From: Dyella_B sp035503745
Lineage (GTDB): Bacteria > Pseudomonadota > Gammaproteobacteria > Xanthomonadales > Rhodanobacteraceae
Direction of reading: 5' to 3'
DNA: 64,000 nt
Assembly: GCF_035503745.1 (NCBI RefSeq)
Contig: NZ_DATJTC010000002.1
Location: 1 to 64,000 of the forward strand
The notes below the pieces were generated by a model, which saw only the letters and a list, made by a program, of their open reading frames with translations, did not search any database and was not told the DNA's origin. Positions 9,205 through 22,329 of this stretch are shown piece after piece (the first letter of the stretch is position 1; each line of letters starts with the position of its first letter). The position numbers and the translations under genes are program-made.

Positions 9205-11055
9205 TCAGAAGCCGAACTTCACCCCCAGGTTGATGCTGTTGTAGCGCTGGCTGTCATCGGAGAAGTGACCGTCATAGCTGACCCAGCCCACGATGTTGGA
9301 CGTGATCTGCGCCTGGACGCCGACATTGGCCGAGCCCCAGTTCTTGTCGGGCGTGAAGCCGGCCATTTCGAAACTTCCGTTCAAGCCGTTCACGCCCGCG
9401 GTCACCATGTCGGTGCTGGCGCGGCTGTCGTGATTCCAGCCCAGGTCGACGAAAGGCGTCAGATCCATGCCGCGGGTCTGCCAATGGCCCTGCAGGCCCC
9501 AGCCCAGCGTGCTGATCAGTGCATTGCGTTCCTGGCGGGCGAACCACATCGAGGTGGCGTCGTCGCCGCCTTCGCTGTAGCCGTCGATCTTGATGTTTTG
9601 ATATTCGACATTGACCAGCGGGCCGGTCTTCAAGCTGCCCACGTCGAACCAGTAGCCGCCATGGAAACCCAGGCCCAGGTAGGAGCCATCGGTCTTGCCG
9701 CTTTCATGCGTGCTGTCGTCGCCGACCATGAAAACGCGGTTGATGTTGGTGTAGCTGGCCTGACCGAAATCACCGTACGCACCCACATAGGCGCCGCCGG
9801 CATGCCAGGTCAGGTAGCCCAGGCCCGTGAGCGCCTGCAGATCGTAGCCACCACCGCCGCTGACGTCGGCATAGTGCTCGCCCACACCCAGCGCCACGCC
9901 GGCCGAAATGCTGTCGGTGGCGTGCACGTCGGCGCCCACCGTGAGATCGACATTGTTGCTGGTGGTCTTGGGTGCGCCGGCGCTCTGGTCGAATTGCTGG
10001 TTGGAGTAGTTAATGCTGGCGAAGGCGCGCGTGGTGCTGCCGAAGTTATCGGCCGTCATCTGGTTGCGGATGGCCGAGGTCTGCGTGGTGACCGCCGCCA
10101 GCGGCGCTTCCTGCAGCAGCGAAATCTGCTGCGGCGCGGCCAGTTCCGACAGCACCACCTGTGCCAGCATCTTGTCCGCGCCGGTGGTGGGATGCACGCC
10201 ATCGGCGAACAAGTAGCTGTTGTTGGTGCCCGGCGCATAGGTGTAGGGCAGGCCCGAGCCCTGCGGACCGCAAAGCACGGAGTCCGAACCCACGCCGCAC
10301 GCGGGCGTGGTGACGTTGCTGAAGCCGTACAGGCCCGGGTTGGCGATGACCTGGTTCAGCAGCGCGAACGCATTGACCGGAATGATGCCCAGGCCCAGCT
10401 TGCCGATGCCGGCATTGAGCTGGTTGTTGTAGATCACGCTGAGCGTGGTGAGATTGGAGGCTGCCGCCGCGCCCGCTTCAGTGGCATCGGGCGTAAGGCC
10501 GATATTGGGCAGGTTGAACACTACGATGTTCTTCGCGCCCGCCGCCTGCAGTGCGCCCAGCAGCTTCACTTCCTGCTGCGCGGCCGCCACGATCTGCGCT
10601 TGCGCGGTGGCCGGCGTGGTGGTGGCGTAGAAGATGTCGTTGGCGCCGCCCCACATGGTGTACAGCGCGCGGCTGTCCAGGGTGGGGTGGCTGGCCAGGT
10701 ATGTGTCGATCTGCGTGGTGATGGTCGGCACGCCGGTGGGCGTACCCGGCGAATTGTTATTGATGCCCGCGCCGCCCCACGCATAGTCGTTGCCGCCGGC
10801 CAGCGAGGCCGTCAACGAGTAGCCGAGCCCTGCGGCGACGTTCTGCACGGTGACATTGCCGGGATTGGTGGTGAACTTCTGCGGCGGCTGAAAGCCGGGA
10901 ACCTCCGACAGCGAAAGATTGCCCGCATCGCTCAGGCTGTCGCCGAAAGTGATGACGTTATCGAAGGTTGACTTCGGATTCCCCGTAGCGTGCGAAACGC
11001 CGATAAGTCCGAGTGCCAGCGCAATGGCGCCAGCGATCCTGCGTGGGTGAGCCAT
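9205..11055 (-). CDS. Autotransporter GDSL-type esterase/lipase
   Basis: A 616-aa type Va autotransporter with an SGNH/GDSL hydrolase passenger, like EstA of Pseudomonas. A Sec signal peptide (MAHPRRIAGAIALALGLIGVSHA) leads into block I, FGDSLSDAG, with the nucleophile at Ser40. Then come a GANDIFYA block (the conserved Asn) and DGVHPTTGADKM, with the catalytic Asp and His near 285-288. The last ~265 residues form the outer-membrane beta-barrel and end in the typical aromatic terminus (VKFGF). It should display a lipid or ester hydrolase on the cell surface. It is monocistronic between terminator and promoter regions. Confidence 0.93.
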   Translation of the reverse strand: MAHPRRIAGAIALALGLIGVSHATGNPKSTFDNVITFGDSLSDAGNLSLSEVPGFQPPQKFTTNPGNVTVQNVAAGLGYSLTASLAGGNDYAWGGAGINNNSPGTPTGVPTITTQIDTYLASHPTLDSRALYTMWGGANDIFYATTTPATAQAQIVAAAQQEVKLLGALQAAGAKNIVVFNLPNIGLTPDATEAGAAAASNLTTLSVIYNNQLNAGIGKLGLGIIPVNAFALLNQVIANPGLYGFSNVTTPACGVGSDSVLCGPQGSGLPYTYAPGTNNSYLFADGVHPTTGADKMLAQVVLSELAAPQQISLLQEAPLAAVTTQTSAIRNQMTADNFGSTTRAFASINYSNQQFDQSAGAPKTTSNNVDLTVGADVHATDSISAGVALGVGEHYADVSGGGGYDLQALTGLGYLTWHAGGAYVGAYGDFGQASYTNINRVFMVGDDSTHESGKTDGSYLGLGFHGGYWFDVGSLKTGPLVNVEYQNIKIDGYSEGGDDATSMWFARQERNALISTLGWGLQGHWQTRGMDLTPFVDLGWNHDSRASTDMVTAGVNGLNGSFEMAGFTPDKNWGSANVGVQAQITSNIVGWVSYDGHFSDDSQRYNSINLGVKFGF

Positions 11056-11228
11056 GGGTTAGTGCTCCTGCGTTTGTTATAGGGATGTTACGTTAATGCA
11101 ATCCATACGTAAGCGCATGCTGCGTTGCACGCAAACCGCGTAAAGCAGCAGGCCCGCGTGCGCGGCCGCGCACGTGGGCCTTGTATGATGTTTCGAATCA
11201 GGCACTTGGCATGCCCGATTGGCGATGG

Positions 11229-13559
<2,331 letters not shown>

Positions 13560-13696
13560 GATGGAGCGACGATTCCTTGTGCCGGCGTCGCGGCGCCGGC
13601 ATGCGGTGAAGAAAGCGCCGATGATAGCAAGGCGCGGTGAATGGGCAGAAAAACGGCGCCGGATCGCTCCGTCGCCGCTGGCCTCTGCGCGGCAAA

Positions 13697-14479
13697 TCAG
13701 GCGGTGAACGAAGTGCGGTCGTCCTGCGCCGGCGGCGGTGCGTTGCGATGGGCGTCGGTGGCGCGGCCGTTGACCACCAGCGTGTTGGCCAGCATGTCAT
13801 GCAGCCCCTGCTTGCGCTGGGTGAAGGCCACCAGCAGAAAGCCGACGCACAGCATGAAGCTGCTGATCAGTTTGCCGCCGTAGCGTCCCAGTGCACGTGC
13901 GAAGCTGATGCGTCCGCCGTTCAGATCGGTCACGCGCATGCCCAGCGCCAGCTTGCCGATCGTGGCCTGCCACGAAGAGCTTTCGCACACCGCGAAATAC
14001 AGCCAGCCGACCACCATCGTGGTCAGGAAATACGGCCACTGTTCGACGTAGAAATGCTGGTACGCCGTCATCGCCGCCTGGAAATCAGTGCCGGCTGACA
14101 GCACTTGCTGGTTCAGCGCGACATAGGCCTTGCGCATGCCGAAAGGAATTTCCAGCAGCGAGAAAGGGAAATACAGCACGAAGGCATCGATAAGGTAAGC
14201 CAGTACGCGCTTCCAGAAACCGGCGTAGCTCACCGTGGCCGATGGCTGGGGCGCGGCATGCGCGGAGTAAGCCGATACGGGCGCGGCCGCCGGAGGATAG
14301 GGCGGTGGCGCCTTGGAAAATTCGTCGGCGAACAGCACCGAAAGCGGCTGCCAGTCGGCCAGGCCGTCGTACCAGCCCAGGTCGTCGCGACCCAGCTGCC
14401 CGCTGCGCAGCCATTCGCGCACTTGTTGTTCCTGATAAGGACCGTGGCGTTCGCCGTGTCGGCCGATCCAGACTTCCAT
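13697..14479 (-). CDS. RDD family membrane protein with N-terminal GYF_2 (DUF4339) domain
   Basis: A 260-aa membrane protein. Residues about 1-50 form a GYF_2/DUF4339 domain (WIGRHGERHGPYQEQQVREWLRSGQL), followed by a Pro/Ala-rich linker and an RDD domain: YAGFWKRVLAYLIDAFVLYFPFSLLE, then GKLALGMRVTDLNGGRISFARALGRYGGKL, with three or four membrane segments. I chose the ATG at 14479 because AGAGGG lies just upstream. The longer TTG-initiated frame would cover that site. RDD proteins are poorly understood and some act in transport or membrane homeostasis. The function here is unknown. Confidence 0.85.
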   Translation of the reverse strand: MEVWIGRHGERHGPYQEQQVREWLRSGQLGRDDLGWYDGLADWQPLSVLFADEFSKAPPPYPPAAAPVSAYSAHAAPQPSATVSYAGFWKRVLAYLIDAFVLYFPFSLLEIPFGMRKAYVALNQQVLSAGTDFQAAMTAYQHFYVEQWPYFLTTMVVGWLYFAVCESSSWQATIGKLALGMRVTDLNGGRISFARALGRYGGKLISSFMLCVGFLLVAFTQRKQGLHDMLANTLVVNGRATDAHRNAPPPAQDDRTSFTA

Positions 14480-14537
14480 CGCGCATCCCTCTTTCAACAG
14501 ACGCGCATGATGCCATGCGCCCGCGACGGATTGGACT

Positions 14538-16415
<1,878 letters not shown>

Positions 16416-16597
16416 CGAAGTGCGGAAAATTAAGGTTGGGACAAGGACTTATGATAACCCAGCAGGCCTTGTAGGGGGTCGCCTACCTAAACATGGCATG
16501 TTTTCTGCTTGCTAATCACCGCACTTTCACGGGCAGATGCCGCGCAATTCGCGCGCTGAGATAGGGCGACAGGGGCCCCTTCGCGTACCGGGACAGG

Positions 16598-16628
16598 AAG
16601 CAAAGACGGCGCCCGAAAGGGCGCCGTC
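16598..16628 (-). terminator. Strong hairpin, terminator-like on the minus strand
   Basis: A perfect 10-bp GC-rich stem (GACGGCGCCC, loop GAAA on the plus strand, GGGCGCCGTC) lies at 16605-16628. Read on the minus strand it is followed at once by TTTGCTT, and on the plus strand by GTTATTTTT. No plus-strand gene precedes it, so it more likely ends a short minus-strand transcript or acts in the mnmG leader. Confidence 0.6.
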
Positions 16629-16790
16629 GTTATTTTTGATCTCTTGCAAGAGAGATCTGGCGCCCGGCGGTCTCAGGAACAGGGGGAATCCAGGATGACC
16701 GTGTTGCCGGGCGCCAGAAACTGAAAAACCGTCACGCATCACGGGCTGCATGGCAACCATGGCATCCCCTTGGCGTAGGGCGATCATCGC
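16600..16790 (-). ncRNA. Candidate structured small RNA or mnmG leader
   Basis: Three stacked hairpins occur in this 545-bp gap between mnmG and the 61-aa gene: a 13-bp perfect inverted repeat (TCTGGCGCCCGGC at 16656-16668 with GCCGGGCGCCAGA at 16706-16718), a 7-bp stem GATCTCT/AGAGATC at 16640-16659, and the terminator-like stem at 16605-16628. Read on the minus strand this is a compact, terminated RNA of roughly 100-200 nt. A short open frame overlaps it but has no known relatives that I recognise. I know no named RNA family with this layout. Confidence 0.3.
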
Positions 16791-16891
16791 CCCGTACGTG
16801 TGAACATTGGGTGACTAAAACGCAAAAATATGCCGGTATTTGGCAGCTGATGACGTAATAGGTCACAGCGTGATCGAGAGCAAAAATGTTG

Positions 16892-16907
16892 TGTGATGTG
16901 CATCACA
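16892..16907. promoter_or_regulatory. Perfect CRP/Clp-type palindrome
   Basis: TGTGATGTGCATCACA fits the TGTGA-N6-TCACA consensus of CRP and of the Xanthomonad CRP-like protein Clp without a mismatch. It is centred about 37 bases before the start expected from the adjacent sigma-54-like promoter and 61 bases before the ATG of the small gene at 16961. Confidence 0.7.
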
Positions 16908-16910
16908 AGT

Positions 16911-16926
16911 TGGCACGCCTAATGCA
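16911..16926 (+). promoter_or_regulatory. Sigma-54 (RpoN) -24/-12 promoter
   Basis: TGGCACGCCTAATGCA matches the sigma-54 consensus TGGCACG-N4-TTGCA with one mismatch. The invariant GG and GC are exactly 10 bases apart. Transcription would begin near 16937, giving a leader of about 24 bases before the ATG at 16961. The perfect CRP-like site ends 3 bases upstream. Confidence 0.65.
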
Positions 16927-16960
16927 GCGCTTCCGTGCAAGCAAAAGTCGGAGGGGTGTC

Positions 16961-17146
16961 ATGGATAACAGTAACGAGTTCGCACCGGTTTACCTGCGGC
17001 ACGATCTGATGATCGAAATCGGTCGCCTTGAAATGGCGATGGATCATCTGGTCGAGCGCGAGCCTGCCCAACAGCAGCAGCTGCGCCCGCGCCTGGAATC
17101 GCGCATGAATCATCTGCTCACCGAGCTGGATCATCTGCCCGGCTGA
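16961..17146 (+). CDS. Small hypothetical protein (61 aa)
   Basis: A 61-aa soluble, mainly helical protein, acidic at the start and Gln/Arg-rich in the middle (REPAQQQQLRPRLE). I do not recognise a family. The ATG at 16961 is preceded by a strong ribosome binding site (GGAGGGG) 6-7 bases upstream and by a sigma-54-like promoter, which is better support than the upstream in-frame alternative at 16886. No signal peptide or membrane segment is present. The promoter suggests expression under a nitrogen-, motility- or stress-linked RpoN activator, but the role is unknown. Confidence 0.7.
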   Translation: MDNSNEFAPVYLRHDLMIEIGRLEMAMDHLVEREPAQQQQLRPRLESRMNHLLTELDHLPG

Positions 17147-17228
17147 ACAAGCCCTTTTTCAGTGCCGCCCTGCGACGGCGCCCCCTGTGGGAGGGCGCCG
17201 TCCAAGTCTCAGGCGGGCGTTAAGAGGC

Positions 17229-19871
17229 TCAGCGCTGCAGCACGTTGCCGATGATCTCGCCCAGGTTGCGCGATAAGTCCTGCCGCCGGGCCAGATCCTC
17301 AAGCGCCGCATGCGCCGCTTCCCGCCGAACCGGCTCCAGCCGTTGCCACCCGTTGAAGGCCGTGGCCATGCGCGCGGCGATCTGCGGGTTAAGTGCATCC
17401 AGCGCGGCCAGCCGTTCGGTCAGCCAGCGATAACCGGCGCCATCGTCGCGGTGGAAGCCACTGGGATTGTTGCTGGCGAACGCGCCGATCACGGCGCGCG
17501 CGCGGTTGGGATTTTTCAGCGTGAAGGCCGGATCGCTTTCCAATGCCTTGACGATGGCGAGCGCCGGCTCGCCGGGCACCTGCGCCTGCACGGCGAACCA
17601 TTTATCCAGCGCGAGCGGGTTGTCGGCATAACGCTGGCGGAAATCCGAAAGCGCCGCCGCGGCCTGCGCCGCGCGATCGCGGACCAGTACGCCCAGTGCG
17701 GCGAGGCGGTCGGTCATGCCGCTGGCCGTTGCGTATTGCTGCGCCGCCAGCGCATGCGCGCCGTCGGCATCCACCAGGGCCAGCAGTTCGAGCACGCGGC
17801 GTTTGAGCCGGCGCCGGGCCTGGCTGTCGGCATCGAGCGACTGGCCGGCCTGCGATGCCAGTGCGCGATAGCGCGCAAGCAATGCCGGCGCGCCGATGTG
17901 TTTGGCCAGATGATGCTGCAACGCCTGGCGTTGCGCGTGAATGCTGACCGGATCCACTTCGGCCTGGCGATCGGCGAATTCGATTTCGCCGGGCGGTGTA
18001 AGCAGATCGGCCAGCAGGGCATCGTCGATCGTGTCCTGCTCGAACAACACGCCCAAGGCATCGCACCAGGCTTTGCATGCCTGCGTTTCGCCCTCGCGCA
18101 AGCTTTCGAACGCAAGCACAGCCAGCTGCTGGCCGGCCTCCCAGCGATTGAAGCCATCCGCGTCGTGCGTCAACAGCAGCGCCAGTTCGGCCGGCGAGTG
18201 GTTGTATTGCAGCACCACGGGCGCTGAGAAGTCGCGCAGCAACGAAGGTACCGGGTGGCTTGCGACATCGCGGAAAACAAGCTGCTGCGATGCTTTGTCG
18301 ATCACTACGACCGTTTCCGTGCCGCCGTCGCTTCCCTCCAGGTGCAGCGGCAGCAACTGTCCGTTGCGATCGAACAGCGATAGCTTCACGGGAATCGGCA
18401 CGGGTGCTTTCTCCGGCTGTCCGGCCGTGGCGCGCGTGTGTTGCGAGAGGGTCAGCGTGTATTGGCGTTTGGCCGCGTCGTAGTCGCCGTGCGCGTGCAG
18501 ATGCGGCGTACCGGCTTGCGCATACCAGGCCAGGTACGGCATCAAGTCGGTGCCGTTGGCATCGCCTAGCGCGCCGAGGAAATCCTCGATCGTCGCCGCG
18601 CTGCCGTCGTGGCGTTCGAAATAGGTGTCCATGCCGCGCCGGAAACCTTCAGGTCCAAGCCGGCCCGCGAGCATGCGCACCAGTTCGGAGCCTTTCTCGT
18701 AGACGGTGGCGGTGTAGAAGTTGTTGATCTCCCGGTACTCGGCCGGACGCACCGGGTGCGCCAGGGGGCCTGCGTCTTCGGGAAACTGCGTGCGGCGCAG
18801 CAGCGAGACGTCTTCGATGCGCTTGAGCGGCGCGGAGTTCATGTCCGCGGAAAACTGCTGCTCGCGGAACACGGTAAGGCCCTCCTTCAACGACAGTTGA
18901 AACCAGTCGCGGCAGGTCACGCGGTTGCCGGTCCAGTTATGGAAATACTCGTGGGCGACCACCGCTTCGACGGCGCGGTATTCCTCGTCGGTGCTGCTGT
19001 CAGGATCGGCCAGCAGGTACTTCGCGTTGAAGATGTTCAGGCCCTTGTTTTCCATGGCGCCCATGTTGAAGTCGTGCGTGGCCACGACGTGGAATACATC
19101 CAGGTCGTAGTTGCGACCATAGTTGCGCTCGTCCCAGCGCATCGAGCGTTCCAGCGCATCCAGCGCGTAGTGGCAGCGGTCGATGACGTTCGCTTCGGAC
19201 CACATCACCAGTTTTACCGCGCGACCGTCCGCCGCAAGGTAATCGCGCTGAATGCTTTCCAGCCGCCCGGCCACCAGCGCGAACAGGTAGCTCGGTTTGG
19301 GATGCGGATCGACGAAGCGCGCCCAATGACGCCCCTCCGGCAACTCGCCGCTGCCATCGGGATTGCCGCCGGCCAACAGCACGGGAAAGCGTGCGCGATC
19401 GGCACGCAGCGTCACAGTGAAACGGGCGAGCACATCGGGACGGTCCGGGAAAAAAGTGATGTGACGAAAGCCTTCCGCTTCACATTGGGTCAGAAGGAAG
19501 CCGCTCTCGCGCGAACCGGACAGGTACAGGCCCTCCAGCGTGGTATTGGCGGCCGGCTTAACCCGTACGCGGGTTTCCAGCACGCTGCCATCGTGTGCGC
19601 CATCCACTTCCAGCCCGTTGTCGTGGATGCGGTAGCTGCCCGTATCGAGCGGGCGGCCGTCCAGCGAGATCGCCAACAGCTCCAGGCCCTCGCCATCCAG
19701 TCGCAGCGGTTGGGGCTGGGTGGGATCGTGGCGCACGTTGAGCCGGGCGCTGATCTCGGTGCTGTCGATGCCCAGGTCGACGTCCAGTTCGATGGCGTCC
19801 ACGCTCCATGCGGGTCGGCGGTAGTCGTGCAGGCGGATGGGGGCGGGGGCAGTTTCGTTGGCGAGGGTCAT
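17229..19871 (-). CDS. pepN: Aminopeptidase N (M1 metallopeptidase)
   Basis: A cytosolic zinc aminopeptidase of the E. coli PepN type, 880 aa. GAMENKGLNIFN (substrate N-terminus binding) lies near residue 270 and the zinc motif HEYFH near 302, with the third ligand Glu in SLKEGLTVFREQQF. The PepN-type C-terminal helical domain is complete. It frees N-terminal amino acids from peptides in protein turnover. I prefer the ATG at 19871. A TTG five codons upstream is possible. It is divergent from the aldose epimerase with about 66 bases between. Confidence 0.94.
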   Translation of the reverse strand: MTLANETAPAPIRLHDYRRPAWSVDAIELDVDLGIDSTEISARLNVRHDPTQPQPLRLDGEGLELLAISLDGRPLDTGSYRIHDNGLEVDGAHDGSVLETRVRVKPAANTTLEGLYLSGSRESGFLLTQCEAEGFRHITFFPDRPDVLARFTVTLRADRARFPVLLAGGNPDGSGELPEGRHWARFVDPHPKPSYLFALVAGRLESIQRDYLAADGRAVKLVMWSEANVIDRCHYALDALERSMRWDERNYGRNYDLDVFHVVATHDFNMGAMENKGLNIFNAKYLLADPDSSTDEEYRAVEAVVAHEYFHNWTGNRVTCRDWFQLSLKEGLTVFREQQFSADMNSAPLKRIEDVSLLRRTQFPEDAGPLAHPVRPAEYREINNFYTATVYEKGSELVRMLAGRLGPEGFRRGMDTYFERHDGSAATIEDFLGALGDANGTDLMPYLAWYAQAGTPHLHAHGDYDAAKRQYTLTLSQHTRATAGQPEKAPVPIPVKLSLFDRNGQLLPLHLEGSDGGTETVVVIDKASQQLVFRDVASHPVPSLLRDFSAPVVLQYNHSPAELALLLTHDADGFNRWEAGQQLAVLAFESLREGETQACKAWCDALGVLFEQDTIDDALLADLLTPPGEIEFADRQAEVDPVSIHAQRQALQHHLAKHIGAPALLARYRALASQAGQSLDADSQARRRLKRRVLELLALVDADGAHALAAQQYATASGMTDRLAALGVLVRDRAAQAAAALSDFRQRYADNPLALDKWFAVQAQVPGEPALAIVKALESDPAFTLKNPNRARAVIGAFASNNPSGFHRDDGAGYRWLTERLAALDALNPQIAARMATAFNGWQRLEPVRREAAHAALEDLARRQDLSRNLGEIIGNVLQR

Positions 19872-19937
19872 GCGGCACGTGGACAAGGCAAAGTTGGATC
19901 AGGCTAACATGCGGGTTTTTCCCGTCGGGACAAGCGC

Positions 19938-20945
19938 ATGACCGTATTCAGCATCGAGTCGGACCAGCTGGGCGCGCACGAAATACTCGTTTTGCGCGAC
20001 ATTAAGCGTGGTCGCTGCGTCCGCCTGGCGCGCCGCGGCGCCGTCCTGATCGGTCTGGAGCAGGCGGTGGACGGGGGCGTGCGCCAGCTTGCGGACGGTT
20101 ATCGGGACAGTGCCGAGCTGGAAAGCCGCCCCAGCTCGCGCTTCGCCATCATGGCGCCGTTCGCCAATCGCATCGCCGATGCGCGCTACCGCTTCGATGG
20201 CCGTGACTACGACCTGCAGCCGGGGGTGGAAGGCGCGCAACGCGCCGCCCGGCACGGTTTCGTGCGCGGCGTGGATTTCGACGTCGCGCACAAGCATGCG
20301 GACGAATCGGGCGCGCATGTCACCTTCGCCACCTCGGTGATCCGGCCCGGCAAGTTCGACGGCTATCCGTTTGCGGTCGATGTGCTGGTGACCTATACGC
20401 TCGATGCCAGCGGACTTACTCTCCAGGCGCACCTGCGCAACGTCGGCCAAACCGCGGCACCGTGTTTCTTCGGCTGGCATCCGTATTTCCGGCTGGGCGA
20501 TCAGGGCATCGATGCGTGGGAGCTTACGGTTCCTGCCACGACGCTGGTGCGCACCGATGGCGATTTCATTCCGCTGCCGGGCGCGCAAGCGTATCAACCG
20601 CTCGACGAAGCGCCGCGCGAACTGGACTTCCGTCGCGCCAGGCCGATCGGTGCCACCGACATCAACCACGCCTACGCGAATCTCGCCAAAGATGCCGATG
20701 GCCGCGCGCGCACCAGCCTGCGCGACCCGGTCAGCGGCATGCGCATCCATGTATGGCAAGAGAGCGGCGTCATGCTGGTGTTCACCGCCGATACGGTGAC
20801 GCGCGACGCGCGCCGTGCGGTGGCGCTGGAGCCGATGGAAAGCATGTCCGACGCCTTCAACCGTGCCGATTGCGCCAGCGCCGTCCGCCTGGAACCGGGC
20901 GCGGAGCGGCTGTTTCGCTGCGGCGTGGAGATCGACCCGGCATGA
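19938..20945 (+). CDS. Aldose 1-epimerase family protein
   Basis: A 335-aa galactose-mutarotase-like protein. It shows APFANRIADARYRFDG (the NRI Arg), the catalytic-His region ARHGFVRG and a second His region GWHPYFRLG. A C-terminal VALEPMESMSDAFN carries the Glu expected as general base. It probably interconverts alpha and beta anomers of a sugar or sugar derivative. The substrate is not evident. The stop overlaps the start of the next gene by 4 bases (ATGA). Confidence 0.85.
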   Translation: MTVFSIESDQLGAHEILVLRDIKRGRCVRLARRGAVLIGLEQAVDGGVRQLADGYRDSAELESRPSSRFAIMAPFANRIADARYRFDGRDYDLQPGVEGAQRAARHGFVRGVDFDVAHKHADESGAHVTFATSVIRPGKFDGYPFAVDVLVTYTLDASGLTLQAHLRNVGQTAAPCFFGWHPYFRLGDQGIDAWELTVPATTLVRTDGDFIPLPGAQAYQPLDEAPRELDFRRARPIGATDINHAYANLAKDADGRARTSLRDPVSGMRIHVWQESGVMLVFTADTVTRDARRAVALEPMESMSDAFNRADCASAVRLEPGAERLFRCGVEIDPA

Positions 20946-21892
20946 GCGCATCGCTACCCACGCTCCAGCACATTCGCGATGCCGCCGCGCGGATCGCGCC
21001 CTACGCCACCCTGACACCGGTGTTGCGCAGCGATGAACTCGATGCCGTGGCCGGTGCCCAGCTGCACTTCAAATGCGAAAACCTGCAGCGCGGCGGTGCG
21101 TTCAAATTCCGCGGCGCGTGCAACGCGGTGTGGTCGTTGAGCGATGAAGAGGCCGCCCATGGCGTGGTGACGCACTCGTCCGGCAATCACGGCAACGCAC
21201 TCGCGCTGGCGGCGGCGACGCGCGGCATTCCCGCACATGTGGTGGTGCCCGAAGGCGCCGTGCGCGCCAAGCTCGAAGCGATCGAGCGCGCGGGCGCGAT
21301 CCTGCATCGCTGCGCCCCCACCATCGCCGCGCGCGAAGCCAAGGCGGCCCAGGTGCAGCAGGCCACGGGAGCGATCATGGTGCATCCCTATGCCGATGCG
21401 CGCGTCATGGCCGGGCAGGGCACGCTGGTGCTGGAGCTGCTGCACCAGTGCGCAAGCCTCGATGCCCTGGTCACGCCGATCGGCGGTGGCGGCCTCTCCG
21501 CCGGCTGCGCCATTGCCGCGCACGGTTTGCAGCCATCCATCGCGATCTACGGTGCGGAACCGGCCGGCGCGGCCGATACCGCGCAATCGCTGGCGCGCGG
21601 CGCGCGCATCGACAGCTTCACGCCGGACACGATGTGCGACGGCCTGCGCGCTTTCGTCGGCGAACCGAACCTGCAAGCGCTGCGCGAGCATGGCGTCAGC
21701 GTCATCACCGTAAGCGACGAGGAAACCGTCGCCGCAATGCGCCAGCTATGGCAGGCCTTGAAGATCGTGGTGGAAGTGTCGAGCGCCACGGTATTCGCCG
21801 CCGTGCTCAAGCAGCGCGAACGTTTCGCCGGCAAACGCGTGGGGCTGGTACTTACCGGCGGCAATGTCGATCTTGATGCGCTGCCCTGGTAA
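20942..21892 (+). CDS. PLP-dependent threonine/serine dehydratase or serine racemase
   Basis: A fold-type II PLP enzyme of 316 aa. The PLP lysine lies in GGAFKFRGACNA, the substrate loop is SSGNHGNALA, and the phosphate-binding glycine loop is GGGGLSAGCA. There is no C-terminal regulatory ACT-like domain, unlike the biosynthetic ilvA at 40104. It should be a catabolic threonine/serine dehydratase or a serine racemase. Length and motifs do not separate these. It is coupled by ATGA to the aldose epimerase gene. The functional link is not obvious. Confidence 0.85.
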   Translation: MSASLPTLQHIRDAAARIAPYATLTPVLRSDELDAVAGAQLHFKCENLQRGGAFKFRGACNAVWSLSDEEAAHGVVTHSSGNHGNALALAAATRGIPAHVVVPEGAVRAKLEAIERAGAILHRCAPTIAAREAKAAQVQQATGAIMVHPYADARVMAGQGTLVLELLHQCASLDALVTPIGGGGLSAGCAIAAHGLQPSIAIYGAEPAGAADTAQSLARGARIDSFTPDTMCDGLRAFVGEPNLQALREHGVSVITVSDEETVAAMRQLWQALKIVVEVSSATVFAAVLKQRERFAGKRVGLVLTGGNVDLDALPW

Positions 21893-22329
21893 TGGTGCGT
21901 CGCATCGCCCGGCGAGCACGTTTTAGCGGTGCGTTACTTTCAACCGACCGTGTAGGCGCGGGATTATCCAAACAACTGTCCCTGGCTGGTTTGGCTGGAG
22001 CCTGCGCCAAGAGCGTCGAGGGGCGGCTCCGCTTTGTAGAGTCCGTTGATGGGCTTGGCCAGCGCGTAGTCGTAGGAATCATGGCATCAATCGGTTGAGA
22101 CGGTCGGTACGGAGCTGTCGATTCATCCGATCCAGCGATGACGGCGCGGTCTTGCCACTGAGCGTGGTGCGTATCCTTTGACCCTCTTTCCAAGGCCGCT
22201 CTTGTAGGAAAACCCTTATATCCGCGCCAGAAATATCGTAACGGTCGCCCTGTAGGCTACTTATCACGATTCCTTCACAAGTTGGTGCTTACGTTTCCCG
22301 ACATCGCAAGGGGTGGGAAGGACAAGCAA
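21893..22329. other. 437-bp region at the island's left edge, no gene recognised
   Basis: Codon use and composition change here from the high-GC backbone to mixed sequence. Open frames exist on both strands but none has good support. The 3' part holds the ribosome binding site (GGAAGG) of the gene at 22330. No integrase, tRNA or direct repeat marks the edge. Confidence 0.4.

Noticed and set aside
9265..10971. 568-codon plus-strand frame antisense to the autotransporter esterase
   Set aside because: A shadow of the GDSL autotransporter, which has all catalytic blocks, a signal peptide and a barrel.
16886..16960. Longer start for the 61-aa protein at 16886
   Set aside because: This would place the start upstream of the CRP-like and sigma-54 promoter motifs. 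The ATG at 16961 has a strong ribosome binding site.
21852..22267. Minus-strand short frames at the left edge of the island
   Set aside because: They overlap the end of the PLP enzyme gene or lack any start signal. I could not relate them to an integrase or transposase.
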